Below are positions 1-5,285 of a stretch of 10,680 nucleotides of DNA, piece by piece (position 1 is the first letter of the stretch; every line of letters starts with the position of its first letter). Position numbers and translations under genes: made by a program. The DNA is taken from contig JALZUY010000288.1 of NCBI GenBank assembly GCA_023301395.1, positions 1-10,680 on the forward strand, read 5' to 3'. The notes beneath the pieces are model-generated. The model made no database searches, was not told the DNA's origin, and saw only the letters and a program-made list of their open reading frames with translations. Source of the DNA: Nonlabens sp. (lineage in GTDB: Bacteria > Bacteroidota > Bacteroidia > Flavobacteriales > Flavobacteriaceae).

Positions 1-82
1 CCATACTTGCGGCAAATGCTAATAGCAAAAAAGTCATCGTTCTAGTAGAGAGAAGTAACTTAACAATCCAGTGATCTTTCAT
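1..82 (-). CDS. Cytochrome c biogenesis protein, CcsA/ResB-like (N-terminus only)
   Basis: The minus strand reads ATG at 82 and stays open for 27 codons to the window edge, so only the N-terminus is visible. It contains a Ser-Thr-Arg triplet (residues 12-14) followed by a hydrophobic stretch ending in FAASM. This is how the large flavobacterial ResB/CcsA-type cytochrome c assembly proteins begin: an STR/STK-type motif at the start of the first membrane helix. Such proteins are inner-membrane and act in haem delivery to and ligation of c-type cytochromes. The gene diverges from the DUF2520 gene, a neighbour order I know from other Flavobacteriaceae, which supports the call. A TATCTTTG box lies at 102-109 upstream. 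Only 27 residues can be judged, so another membrane protein is possible. Confidence 0.7.
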   Translation of the reverse strand, partial: MKDHWIVKLLLSTRTMTFLLLAFAASM

Positions 83-101
83 AGTGCTGTTTTACAGTTT
101 G

Positions 102-109
102 CAAAGATA
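102..109 (-). promoter_or_regulatory. -7 promoter element for the leftward cytochrome c biogenesis gene
   Basis: On the minus strand the sequence is TATCTTTG, an exact match to the Bacteroidota -7 consensus TAnnTTTG. It ends 19 bases before the start codon at 82. No TTTG lies at the usual -33 distance, so the upstream half is weak. Confidence 0.5.
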
Positions 110-133
110 CTTTACAAAACCCGTTTCACCTAG

Positions 134-164
134 TTTGTAGGTCGTCGCACAGTTCGTATTTTTA
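134..164 (+). promoter_or_regulatory. Candidate promoter of the DUF2520-HAD gene pair
   Basis: TTTG (134-137) is followed after 19 bases by TATTTTTA (157-164). This is one mismatch from the Bacteroidota pattern TTTG-N19-ish-TAnnTTTG. The box ends only 4 bases before the first ATG (169), so transcription would begin at or beside the start codon. That implies a leaderless or nearly leaderless mRNA. Confidence 0.4.
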
Positions 165-168
165 CAAG

Positions 169-966
169 ATGATGAAGATAATCGTAATAGGTACTGGTAA
201 CCTAGGATATCATTTATGTAAAGCAATTGAAAATCAGATTGTTGATGGTGATTCCGCTTTCGCGAAAGCGGATATTAACAACGTTAAAAATAGCCTAAAG
301 TTAGTAGGCTATTACAACACATCTACTCGTGAGATTCTAGAATTCAAAGCACCACTACTCGACTCACTTCAAGATCTTCCCAAAGCAGATTTAATCATTA
401 TCGCCACACCAGATGATTCCATTAAAAACGTGAGTGCATCTATTATAACAGACGCTATTGTCGTTCATACCAGTGGTAGTGTTGCAATGGAAGCTATTTC
501 TAGTCATAAAAATCATGGTGTTTTTTATATTCCGCAAAGTTTTAGTATCTCTAGAACAATGGACTTTAAAGAACTACCGATCTGTATAGAATTTAATAAT
601 ACTATGGCTCAAGAGGTCTTGGAAGATGTAGGAAACACGCTTTCGCAAAAGCTGACACATCTCAACTCTCAACAACGTGGAAAATTACATATTGCAGCCG
701 TTTACATGAATAATTTTGTAAATCATTGCTATACAAAGGCTGGCGAGATATTGAAGGATTCGCAAATCGATGCTGAGTTGCTTTATCCATTAATGAATGA
801 AACGCTGGCCAAAGCTCAGGATTTAAGTCCGCTTGAGGCTCAAACAGGTCCAGCAAGACGTAAAGATGATCAAACCATAGAAAGACATCTTGATACGTTA
901 AAAGCAACTGATCGTGAGATGTATGAAGCGATTACTCAATCTATAAAAAACACTTATGGCAACTAG
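169..966 (+). CDS. Rossmann-like and DUF2520 domain protein (putative NAD(P)-dependent oxidoreductase)
   Basis: This 265-residue protein begins with a dinucleotide-binding Rossmann motif (G8-T-G10-N-L-G13), as in F420-dependent NADP reductase and pyrroline-5-carboxylate reductase relatives. Family signatures follow in order: HTSGSVAM around residues 100-107, a FYIPQSFS segment, NNFVNHCY in the C-terminal helical DUF2520 domain, and a GPARRKDDQTIERHL stretch. The substrate is not known for this family. Two ATGs are adjacent (169 and 172), and either could be the start. The region between the first helix and the second strand is longer than I expect for the family, and a perfect palindrome lies exactly there (253-272). 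The last 11 bases overlap the HAD gene, so the two are probably co-translated. Confidence 0.88.
   Translation: MMKIIVIGTGNLGYHLCKAIENQIVDGDSAFAKADINNVKNSLKLVGYYNTSTREILEFKAPLLDSLQDLPKADLIIIATPDDSIKNVSASIITDAIVVHTSGSVAMEAISSHKNHGVFYIPQSFSISRTMDFKELPICIEFNNTMAQEVLEDVGNTLSQKLTHLNSQQRGKLHIAAVYMNNFVNHCYTKAGEILKDSQIDAELLYPLMNETLAKAQDLSPLEAQTGPARRKDDQTIERHLDTLKATDREMYEAITQSIKNTYGN
253..272. repeat. 20-bp perfect palindrome with GCTTTCGCGAAAGC core, inside a coding sequence
   Basis: Bases 253-272 form a perfect 20-bp palindrome centred on TCGCGA. Its 15-base core GCTTTCGCGAAAGCG (256-270) recurs exactly at 6857-6871, 6.6 kb away in a non-coding gap. Here it is translated in frame as part of SAFAKAD, within the DUF2520 protein. 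It looks like a dispersed palindromic element tolerated in a surface loop. That it is widespread in the genome is inference. Confidence 0.7.
639..652. repeat. Degenerate copy of the GCTTTCGCGAAAGC palindrome
   Basis: GCTTTCGCAAAAGC differs by one base from the core at 256-269 and 6857-6870. It also lies within the DUF2520 gene, in the codons for LSQKL. A short 13/14 match could be chance, so this is weaker than the two exact copies. Confidence 0.35.
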
Positions 967-1489
967 TTATAAAGAATTATTACATGACATTACGACCTTC
1001 ATCTTTGATGTAGATGGTGTTCTTACAGATGGTAAATTTTTAATATCTGAAAATGGTGAACTCCTGCGTTCTATGAATGCTAAAGATGGTTATGCTATAA
1101 AAACGGCTCTTGATCAAGGTTATAACGTATGTATTATCACTGGTGGACGTAATAATGGTGTTAAGGCTAGATTAGAAGAATTAGGTATTAAAGATGTATT
1201 TCTAAATGCTCATGATAAGATGAAGTACTTGCATCAATATGCTGCAGCACACGATATAAAACCAGAACAAATTCTTTATATGGGAGATGACATGCCTGAT
1301 GTTGAGGCGATTGAATTTGTAGGTCTAGGAACTTGTCCACAAGATGCCATTCCAGAAGTTAAAGCTGCAAGCAATTATATATCGCACAAAAACGGAGGTG
1401 ATTGTTGTGCACGTGATGTGATAGAACAAGTGCTTAAGGTTCAAAAAAAATGGAATGTTCCTGGTGTGAAGAATTCTTCTTCTTACTAA
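956..1489 (+). CDS. KdsC-like HAD-superfamily phosphatase (C0-type)
   Basis: This 177-residue protein matches the usual length of KdsC (3-deoxy-D-manno-octulosonate 8-phosphate phosphatase). All four HAD motifs are visible: DVDGVLTDG with nucleophile D18 and acid/base D20, T62-G-G, K88, and GDD (110-112) with D115. The absence of a cap insertion fits the C0 class, whose members work as tetramers. A KNGGDCCARDVIEQ segment near the C-terminus takes the place of the GGxGAVREV tail typical of KdsC. The family removes phosphate from KDO-8-phosphate for LPS core synthesis or from related sugar acid phosphates. Which substrate applies here cannot be read from the sequence. Its start codon lies within the end of the DUF2520 gene (11-bp overlap), which suggests translational coupling. 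Confidence 0.85.
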   Translation: MATSYKELLHDITTFIFDVDGVLTDGKFLISENGELLRSMNAKDGYAIKTALDQGYNVCIITGGRNNGVKARLEELGIKDVFLNAHDKMKYLHQYAAAHDIKPEQILYMGDDMPDVEAIEFVGLGTCPQDAIPEVKAASNYISHKNGGDCCARDVIEQVLKVQKKWNVPGVKNSSSY

Positions 1490-1769
1490 TTTTTTAATGT
1501 GCTGATTTGCTAATTCAGCAATTTATTAATTAGGCTATTAAGTTTTTAGCTTAGTTTGATGATCTGACAAATGTTCTTTTTCAACAAGTCATTACGAGTG
1601 AAGATAGTTACGAAGTAAATCTATTATTAAGAAAATGATAAATTTATTACTATACTATGCTACTCAAAGCATTCATTCAATTCATAAAATATAATATTCA
1701 TTAAGCGGTTGATTGTTATTATGTAATTCCATTTATTTTTACTTTTGACTTTACTTTTATTTTTCTCAA
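1490..1769. other. Intergenic region between the HAD and UbiA genes
   Basis: This AT-rich 280-bp spacer holds no convincing gene. A weak hairpin at 1500-1520 (TGCTGA, 9-base loop, TCAGCA) follows the HAD stop codon but has no long T-run, so it is at best a weak terminator. The UbiA promoter candidate lies at the right end. The length of the gap suggests that UbiA begins a new transcription unit. Confidence 0.5.
1740..1747 (+). promoter_or_regulatory. -7 promoter element upstream of the UbiA-family gene
   Basis: TACTTTTG matches the TAnnTTTG consensus exactly and ends 22 bases before the ATG at 1770. The nearest -33-like sequence is ATTG at 1712-1715, 24 bases upstream, which is longer than ideal spacing. 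Confidence 0.5.
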
Positions 1770-2681
1770 ATGCTCACATTCTTTAAACTCATACGCTTGC
1801 CTAATGTGTTGATGACTATTCTCACGCAATTAGTAATCGTTTATGCGATACTAATTCCATCTGGAGTAGACATATCACTATCCTGGTGGCAGCTGGGATT
1901 ATTAATTTTCTCTACCGCTCTTTTAACAGCTGGTGGAAATGTTATTAATGACATACAAGATATCGAAATAGATAAAGTCAATAAACCTGAAAAAGTACTG
2001 GTCGGGAGATCTATTACAGAGAATAATGCGTTTACTATTTATGCAGTACTTACCGTAATAGCGGTGGTAGCTGGATTTATACTGGCAAATAGTCTTGATA
2101 AACCGATCATGGCAACGGTATTTGTATTTGTAGCATTTCTATTATATATCTATGCCACTAGTCTTAAAAGCATGTTACTAGTTGGTAATCTTGTAATTTC
2201 TTTGTTAGTAGGCTTAGTAATAATGATTACAGGAATATTTGAATTATATCCAGTAATTACACCAGTGAATCAAGGAGCGCAACAAGTGATGTTAAAGATT
2301 TTATTTGATTTTGCTGTTGGTGCATTTTTAATCAACCTTGCTCGTGAATGGGTGAAAGATTGTGAAGATATCAATGGTGATCATGCTGGCGAAAGAAATA
2401 CTCTAGCCATAGCAATAGGTAGAATAAGAGCTGCACGAGTGGTGAGTGTATTTCTATTTATAGTCATTGGTTTAATAGCTTGGTATGTCAACACTTATTT
2501 ATATAGGAATTTGATCGCTTTATTTTACTTTGTCTTTTTAATTATTGCTCCATTGATGTATGTAATGTTGAAACTTTGGAATGCAGAAAAAACATCACAA
2601 TACCATTTGTTAAGCACTGTTCTAAAAGTAGTCTTATTGATAGGGATTTGTTCTATGGCCATCATCACTTTAACCACTTAA
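1770..2681 (+). CDS. UbiA-family prenyltransferase
   Basis: This 303-residue polytopic membrane protein has about eight or nine hydrophobic helices. The first Asp-rich motif of the UbiA superfamily is intact, N60-D61-xx-D64-xxx-D68, in a GGNVINDIQDIEID context. The second lies in the REWVKDCEDINGDHAGERNT segment near residues 195-215. These motifs bind the Mg-diphosphate of a polyprenyl donor, and the enzyme transfers the prenyl chain to an acceptor within the inner membrane. Flavobacterial members at this locus are usually annotated as geranylgeranylglycerol-phosphate geranylgeranyltransferase, but the acceptor (quinone precursor, glycerol phosphate or other) cannot be decided from sequence. 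The Maf gene starts two bases after its stop codon, so the two are almost certainly co-transcribed. Confidence 0.87.
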   Translation: MLTFFKLIRLPNVLMTILTQLVIVYAILIPSGVDISLSWWQLGLLIFSTALLTAGGNVINDIQDIEIDKVNKPEKVLVGRSITENNAFTIYAVLTVIAVVAGFILANSLDKPIMATVFVFVAFLLYIYATSLKSMLLVGNLVISLLVGLVIMITGIFELYPVITPVNQGAQQVMLKILFDFAVGAFLINLAREWVKDCEDINGDHAGERNTLAIAIGRIRAARVVSVFLFIVIGLIAWYVNTYLYRNLIALFYFVFLIIAPLMYVMLKLWNAEKTSQYHLLSTVLKVVLLIGICSMAIITLTT

Positions 2682-2683
2682 TT

Positions 2684-3265
2684 ATGCTTCAAGAAAAATT
2701 TAAGAACACAGAGATCATTCTAGCATCTCAATCTCCTAGAAGACAAGAGTTATTAAAAGGACTTGACATTGATTTCAGGATTGAAACTAGACCAGTAGAT
2801 GAAGTTTATGCTACCGATTTAAAAGGAGCTGAAATCACAGATTATCTTGCCTTTCTTAAAGCAATTGCTTTTAAAAATGACTTAAAGGACAACCAACTTT
2901 TAATTACTAGCGATACCATAGTATGGTTTAAAGACGCGCCACTTGAAAAGCCTAAAAGTGAGCAACATGCCATAGATATGATTACTTCTATGAGTGGTCA
3001 AGTACATGAAGTATTTACTTCAGTATGTTTTACCTCTACTTCTCAACAAACCGTTATTAATGATTGTACTAAAGTTCATTTTGCTGAATTAACTACTCAA
3101 GAGATTGAATACTACGTTAAAACATATCAACCTATGGATAAGGCTGGAGCTTATGGTATTCAAGATTGGTTAGGTTATGCTGCTGTAGAAAAATTAGAAG
3201 GCTGTTATTATAATGTAATGGGATTGCCGTTACCTAAGGTGTATGCGTTTTTGAAGAGTTTTTAA
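2684..3265 (+). CDS. maf: Maf-family nucleotide pyrophosphatase
   Basis: Starting at the ATG at 2684 gives 193 residues, the usual Maf length. The frame is open 36 codons further upstream, but that part lies inside the UbiA gene and does not resemble the family. Signatures are A-S15-Q-S-P-R-R20-QELL near the N-terminus (phosphate-binding), the S76-D77-T motif with the presumed catalytic Asp, a KP pair at 89-90, MSGQVHEVFT, and a C-terminal DKAGAYGIQDW segment. Family members hydrolyse non-canonical or surplus nucleoside triphosphates such as dTTP, UTP or modified bases to the monophosphate plus diphosphate. Older annotations call them septum formation inhibitors. The gene starts two bases after the UbiA stop and is followed three bases later by a small membrane-protein gene, so it sits in the middle of a tight operon. 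Confidence 0.92.
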   Translation: MLQEKFKNTEIILASQSPRRQELLKGLDIDFRIETRPVDEVYATDLKGAEITDYLAFLKAIAFKNDLKDNQLLITSDTIVWFKDAPLEKPKSEQHAIDMITSMSGQVHEVFTSVCFTSTSQQTVINDCTKVHFAELTTQEIEYYVKTYQPMDKAGAYGIQDWLGYAAVEKLEGCYYNVMGLPLPKVYAFLKSF

Positions 3266-3268
3266 TTT

Positions 3269-3469
3269 ATGATAAAAAAGATCATTCCTATAATTATTCT
3301 AGGTTCCATCATAATGGGAACACTATTCTACTTCTCAAACATTTCATTTCAATTAGAATCATTTAATTGGAAATTATGGGCTGTAGAGGTTTTGTATATG
3401 TTGACCATTGGTGCTTTGGGTGGTTTTGTTGTTTATAGGCATACAAAACGTAATGAAAAGAACAATTAA
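3269..3469 (+). CDS. Small two-helix membrane protein of unknown function
   Basis: I do not recognise this 66-residue protein. It has two hydrophobic stretches, about residues 3-22 and 37-58, separated by a short polar loop rich in Phe, Asn and Glu. The tail is strongly charged (RHTKRNEKNN), so the C-terminus is probably cytoplasmic. It begins three bases after the Maf stop codon. Its own stop shares a base with the next start (TAATG at 3467-3471), a classic arrangement for coupled translation. This makes it more likely to be a real gene and a functional partner of the next membrane protein than a chance frame. Confidence 0.65.
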   Translation: MIKKIIPIIILGSIIMGTLFYFSNISFQLESFNWKLWAVEVLYMLTIGALGGFVVYRHTKRNEKNN

Positions 3470-3915
3470 TGAACAGTATCAAATCTCGATATAGAAAATA
3501 TTTAGTAATAGTTTTTAGCGCTCCGTTTTTAGTTCTTCAGCCATTCTTAGTCTACTTGTTTTTTGTAGCTTATGAAAGAGCATTTGATATGCGTTGGGTA
3601 GATTATTTTATGTTAATCTTATTTTTTGCATTTCTGATATACTTCATTCGTTTTGCTCATTTAAGACTTGCTTCAATTGAACTAATAAATGAACGATTAA
3701 TTATTTCAAACTTTGGTGTTATAACTAAACAAATTACTCTCAATGATATTTCTTCAATGAAAGAATCTCAATTGAAGACTCGTATGCGATTGAGAGACTT
3801 TGATGAATTAAAAGTTTATGATTCAAATGGTAAGTTGTGGTTCATTATTTCTGAACATGTGTATTCAAATTATGATGAGATTGTAAAGGCGATAGATCAT
3901 AATATTGAGTATTAA
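3469..3915 (+). CDS. Membrane protein with a possible bacterial PH-like domain
   Basis: This protein has 148 residues. After a basic N-terminus (KSRYRKY), two membrane helices are visible near residues 11-33 and 43-63. The soluble part that follows alternates short beta-like strands: SIELINERLIISNFGVITKQ, then a LNDISSM segment, then LKVYDSNGKLWFIIS, ending with a helix (YDEIVKAIDHNI). This pattern of an 'I-ND-RLIISNFG-x-LNDI' strand pair and a C-terminal helix resembles the bPH_2/YdbT-type PH-like domains of bacterial membrane proteins. The assignment rests on pattern only and no catalytic residues are apparent. Start and stop overlap with the preceding 66-residue gene points to an operon. 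A 71-bp gap separates it from parD. Confidence 0.65.
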   Translation: MNSIKSRYRKYLVIVFSAPFLVLQPFLVYLFFVAYERAFDMRWVDYFMLILFFAFLIYFIRFAHLRLASIELINERLIISNFGVITKQITLNDISSMKESQLKTRMRLRDFDELKVYDSNGKLWFIISEHVYSNYDEIVKAIDHNIEY

Positions 3916-3938
3916 GAATACTAAATTTATAATACAAA

Positions 3939-3970
3939 ATTGTAATTGATGCGTTAATGATGTAAATTTA
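3939..3970 (+). promoter_or_regulatory. Candidate parDE promoter
   Basis: ATTG (3939-3942) is followed after 20 bases by TAAATTTA (3963-3970). This is one mismatch from TAnnTTTG and a plausible Bacteroidota -33/-7 pair. The -7 box lies wholly inside the 18-bp palindrome at 3958-3975, so repressor binding there would block RNA polymerase. Confidence 0.4.
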
Positions 3971-3975
3971 CATCA
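3958..3975. promoter_or_regulatory. Palindromic operator upstream of parD
   Basis: TGATGTAAATTTACATCA is a perfect 18-bp palindrome, 11 bases before the antitoxin start codon. Ribbon-helix-helix antitoxins of the ParD type bind such inverted repeats as dimers and, together with toxin, repress their own operon. The position and symmetry make this the likely autoregulatory operator. Confidence 0.65.
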
Positions 3976-3986
3976 AAATAACAATT

Positions 3987-4226
3987 ATGTCAAGACAAAG
4001 TATTTCACTTACAGCACCTAATGATGATTGGCTTAAGAACCAAGTCAAAAACCAAGAATACTCTAGTAAAAGTGAGTTAGTAAACGATTTAATTAGACAA
4101 GCTAGAAATCAACAGGCTCAAATAGATTGGGTAAAAGCAAAAATTGAACAAGCAGAAAAGAGTGGATTCACAAAGGATTCTAAAGATCTAATTCTTGTAC
4201 AATCCAAGTCTATGATTAATGACTAA
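3987..4226 (+). CDS. parD: ParD-family antitoxin (ribbon-helix-helix)
   Basis: This 79-residue protein has the N-terminal ribbon-helix-helix fold. A strand (residues 2-9, SRQSISLT) is followed by PNDDWLKNQV, then EYSSKSELVNDLIRQAR, which carries the typical SKSE-V-ND-IR signature of the ParD/CC2985 family. The C-terminal half (residues 40-79) is polar and probably disordered until it wraps around the toxin. It should neutralise the ParE protein encoded next and repress the operon through the palindrome at 3958-3975. The stop overlaps the toxin start by 8 bases, so toxin translation is coupled to antitoxin synthesis. Length and order (antitoxin first) are standard for the family. Confidence 0.88.
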   Translation: MSRQSISLTAPNDDWLKNQVKNQEYSSKSELVNDLIRQARNQQAQIDWVKAKIEQAEKSGFTKDSKDLILVQSKSMIND

Positions 4227-4494
4227 ATACAGGCTGAGCAATACTGCAAAAGAAGATCTTATACGAATTCATCAATATGGAGTCCTCAAATTTGGTATGC
4301 GTCAATCAGATGTTTATTACGAATCATTCTTTAGAGAATTTGAAACAATATGTGAACGACCTTATTCTTATGAAGCCATAGATCATATTAAAAAAGGTTA
4401 CAGAAGATGTGTTTGTGGTTCTGATTCTATTTACTTTAAGATAAATGAAAGCACAATTGATATAATGACTATTATAGGTAAGCAAGATTTCTGA
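4219..4494 (+). CDS. parE: ParE-family toxin (RelE/ParE superfamily)
   Basis: This 91-residue protein has the family pattern: an N-terminal YRLSNTAKEDLIRIHQYG strand-helix (residues 4-21), a helical hairpin with FFREFETICERPY, the GYRRCVCGSDSIYFKI strands, and the C-terminal IIGKQDF motif. ParE toxins poison DNA gyrase, and most family members with this C-terminal motif are assigned that activity by homology. No truncation or frame damage is visible, so the module looks intact. The common GSH triplet appears here as GSD. It overlaps parD by 8 bases and is followed by a strong terminator, so the operon is self-contained. Such pairs move between genomes, but nothing like a transposase or att site flanks this one. 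Confidence 0.87.
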   Translation: MTKYRLSNTAKEDLIRIHQYGVLKFGMRQSDVYYESFFREFETICERPYSYEAIDHIKKGYRRCVCGSDSIYFKINESTIDIMTIIGKQDF

Positions 4495-4523
4495 TAATCA
4501 AAGCTTCTAAAATCGCACTAAAC

Positions 4524-4555
4524 AAAAAAAATCCACCTATCGGTGGATTTTTTTT
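4524..4555. terminator. Bidirectional intrinsic terminator between parE and ndk
   Basis: Eight A residues precede TCCACC, a TATC loop, GGTGGA and eight T residues. The perfect stem and the A/T tracts on both sides let it act for parE on the plus strand and for ndk on the minus strand. It lies between the two convergent genes. Confidence 0.92.
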
Positions 4556-4595
4556 CCTAGAAACGAGTCTAGGGAATATCATAAATGCTTTCTAA

Positions 4596-5015
4596 TTAAA
4601 ACATATCACGACCTGAGAAATGGAATGCACCTTCAATAGCAGCATTCTCATCGCTATCACTACCGTGAACAGCATTTTCTCCCATACTCGTTGCATATAA
4701 CTGACGGATCGTTCCTTCAGCAGCATCTGCTGGGTTTGTAGCACCTATAAGTGTACGGAAATCTGCAACTGCGTTTTCTTTCTCAAGAACTGCAGCAACG
4801 ATAGGTCCACGTGTCATAAATTCTACTAACTCACCAAAGAATGGACGTTCGTTATGAACGGCATAGAAAGACTCAGCATCTGCCTGTGTCATTTGAGTTA
4901 ATTTTAAAGCTACGATTCTAAAACCGCTTGCTGTAATCTTTTCAAGTATAGCACCGATGTGTCCGTTCTCAACGCCATCAGGCTTAATCATTGTAAATGT
5001 TCTGTTAGTTGCCAT
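4596..5015 (-). CDS. ndk: Nucleoside diphosphate kinase
   Basis: This 139-residue protein, the usual bacterial length, catalyses exchange of the gamma phosphate between nucleoside tri- and diphosphates in the cytosol. The catalytic motif NAVHGSDSDENA is present with phospho-acceptor H117, as are K11 in TMIKPDG, the HNERPFF loop (residues 54-60), R87 and R104. All active-site positions that I can check are conserved. The N-terminal MATNRTFTMIKPDG start is typical of the family. The gene is monocistronic by position, with a TACTTTTG promoter box at 5041-5048 and the shared terminator at 4524-4555. Confidence 0.97.
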   Translation of the reverse strand: MATNRTFTMIKPDGVENGHIGAILEKITASGFRIVALKLTQMTQADAESFYAVHNERPFFGELVEFMTRGPIVAAVLEKENAVADFRTLIGATNPADAAEGTIRQLYATSMGENAVHGSDSDENAAIEGAFHFSGRDMF

Positions 5016-5029
5016 TTTCTTTTTTTTTT
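5016..5029 (-). promoter_or_regulatory. A-rich translation leader of ndk
   Basis: On the minus strand the 14 bases before the ndk ATG are all A except one G. There is no Shine-Dalgarno sequence. A-rich upstream tracts are known to favour translation initiation in Bacteroidota, and strong expression is expected for ndk. Confidence 0.45.
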
Positions 5030-5040
5030 GTAATGCGGTG

Positions 5041-5048
5041 CAAAAGTA
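5041..5048 (-). promoter_or_regulatory. -7 promoter element of ndk
   Basis: The minus strand reads TACTTTTG, an exact TAnnTTTG match, 25 bases upstream of the start codon. A TTTA at 5072-5075 lies about where a -33 element would be, with somewhat long spacing (23 bases). Confidence 0.55.
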
Positions 5049-5272
5049 CTATTTAACTTCTGTTGTTTCTATAAACTCTAGTGGTTTTTTATTTAACCTT
5101 TTAAGCAACAGTGATTTTAATATGAAATGGAATTGAAATCAAAAACGTTTTAATTTCCATTCCCCAACCCTAAAGGATGCGGAAACTCATTAATCATTTT
5201 AATTTATAAATTTCATCCTTTTGAGTAGTTACAAATCTCAAATCGTTCATCGTTAATCACATTCCTATTCCC

Positions 5273-5280
5273 TATTTTTG
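5273..5280 (+). promoter_or_regulatory. -7 promoter element abutting the start of the DHH phosphoesterase gene
   Basis: TATTTTTG matches TAnnTTTG exactly and ends only 5 bases before the ATG at 5286. In this promoter class transcription starts a few bases beyond the box, so the mRNA would have almost no 5' leader. No clear TTTG occurs at -33. Confidence 0.5.
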
Positions 5281-5285
5281 CAACC

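Noticed and set aside
1636..1645. 10-bp palindrome ATAAATTTAT in the HAD-UbiA gap as an operator
   Set aside because: It is too short and AT-only in an AT-rich spacer, so it is expected by chance.
2576..2683. Longer N-terminus for Maf, starting at 2576
   Set aside because: The extra 36 residues lie inside the UbiA gene in another frame and do not resemble Maf. The ATG at 2684 immediately precedes the conserved start.
3908..3922. Hairpin AGTATT-AAG-AATACT at the end of the PH-like gene, as a terminator
   Set aside because: The stem is short and entirely A/T-rich apart from one G-C pair, overlaps the stop codon and has no T-run. It is unlikely to stop transcription.
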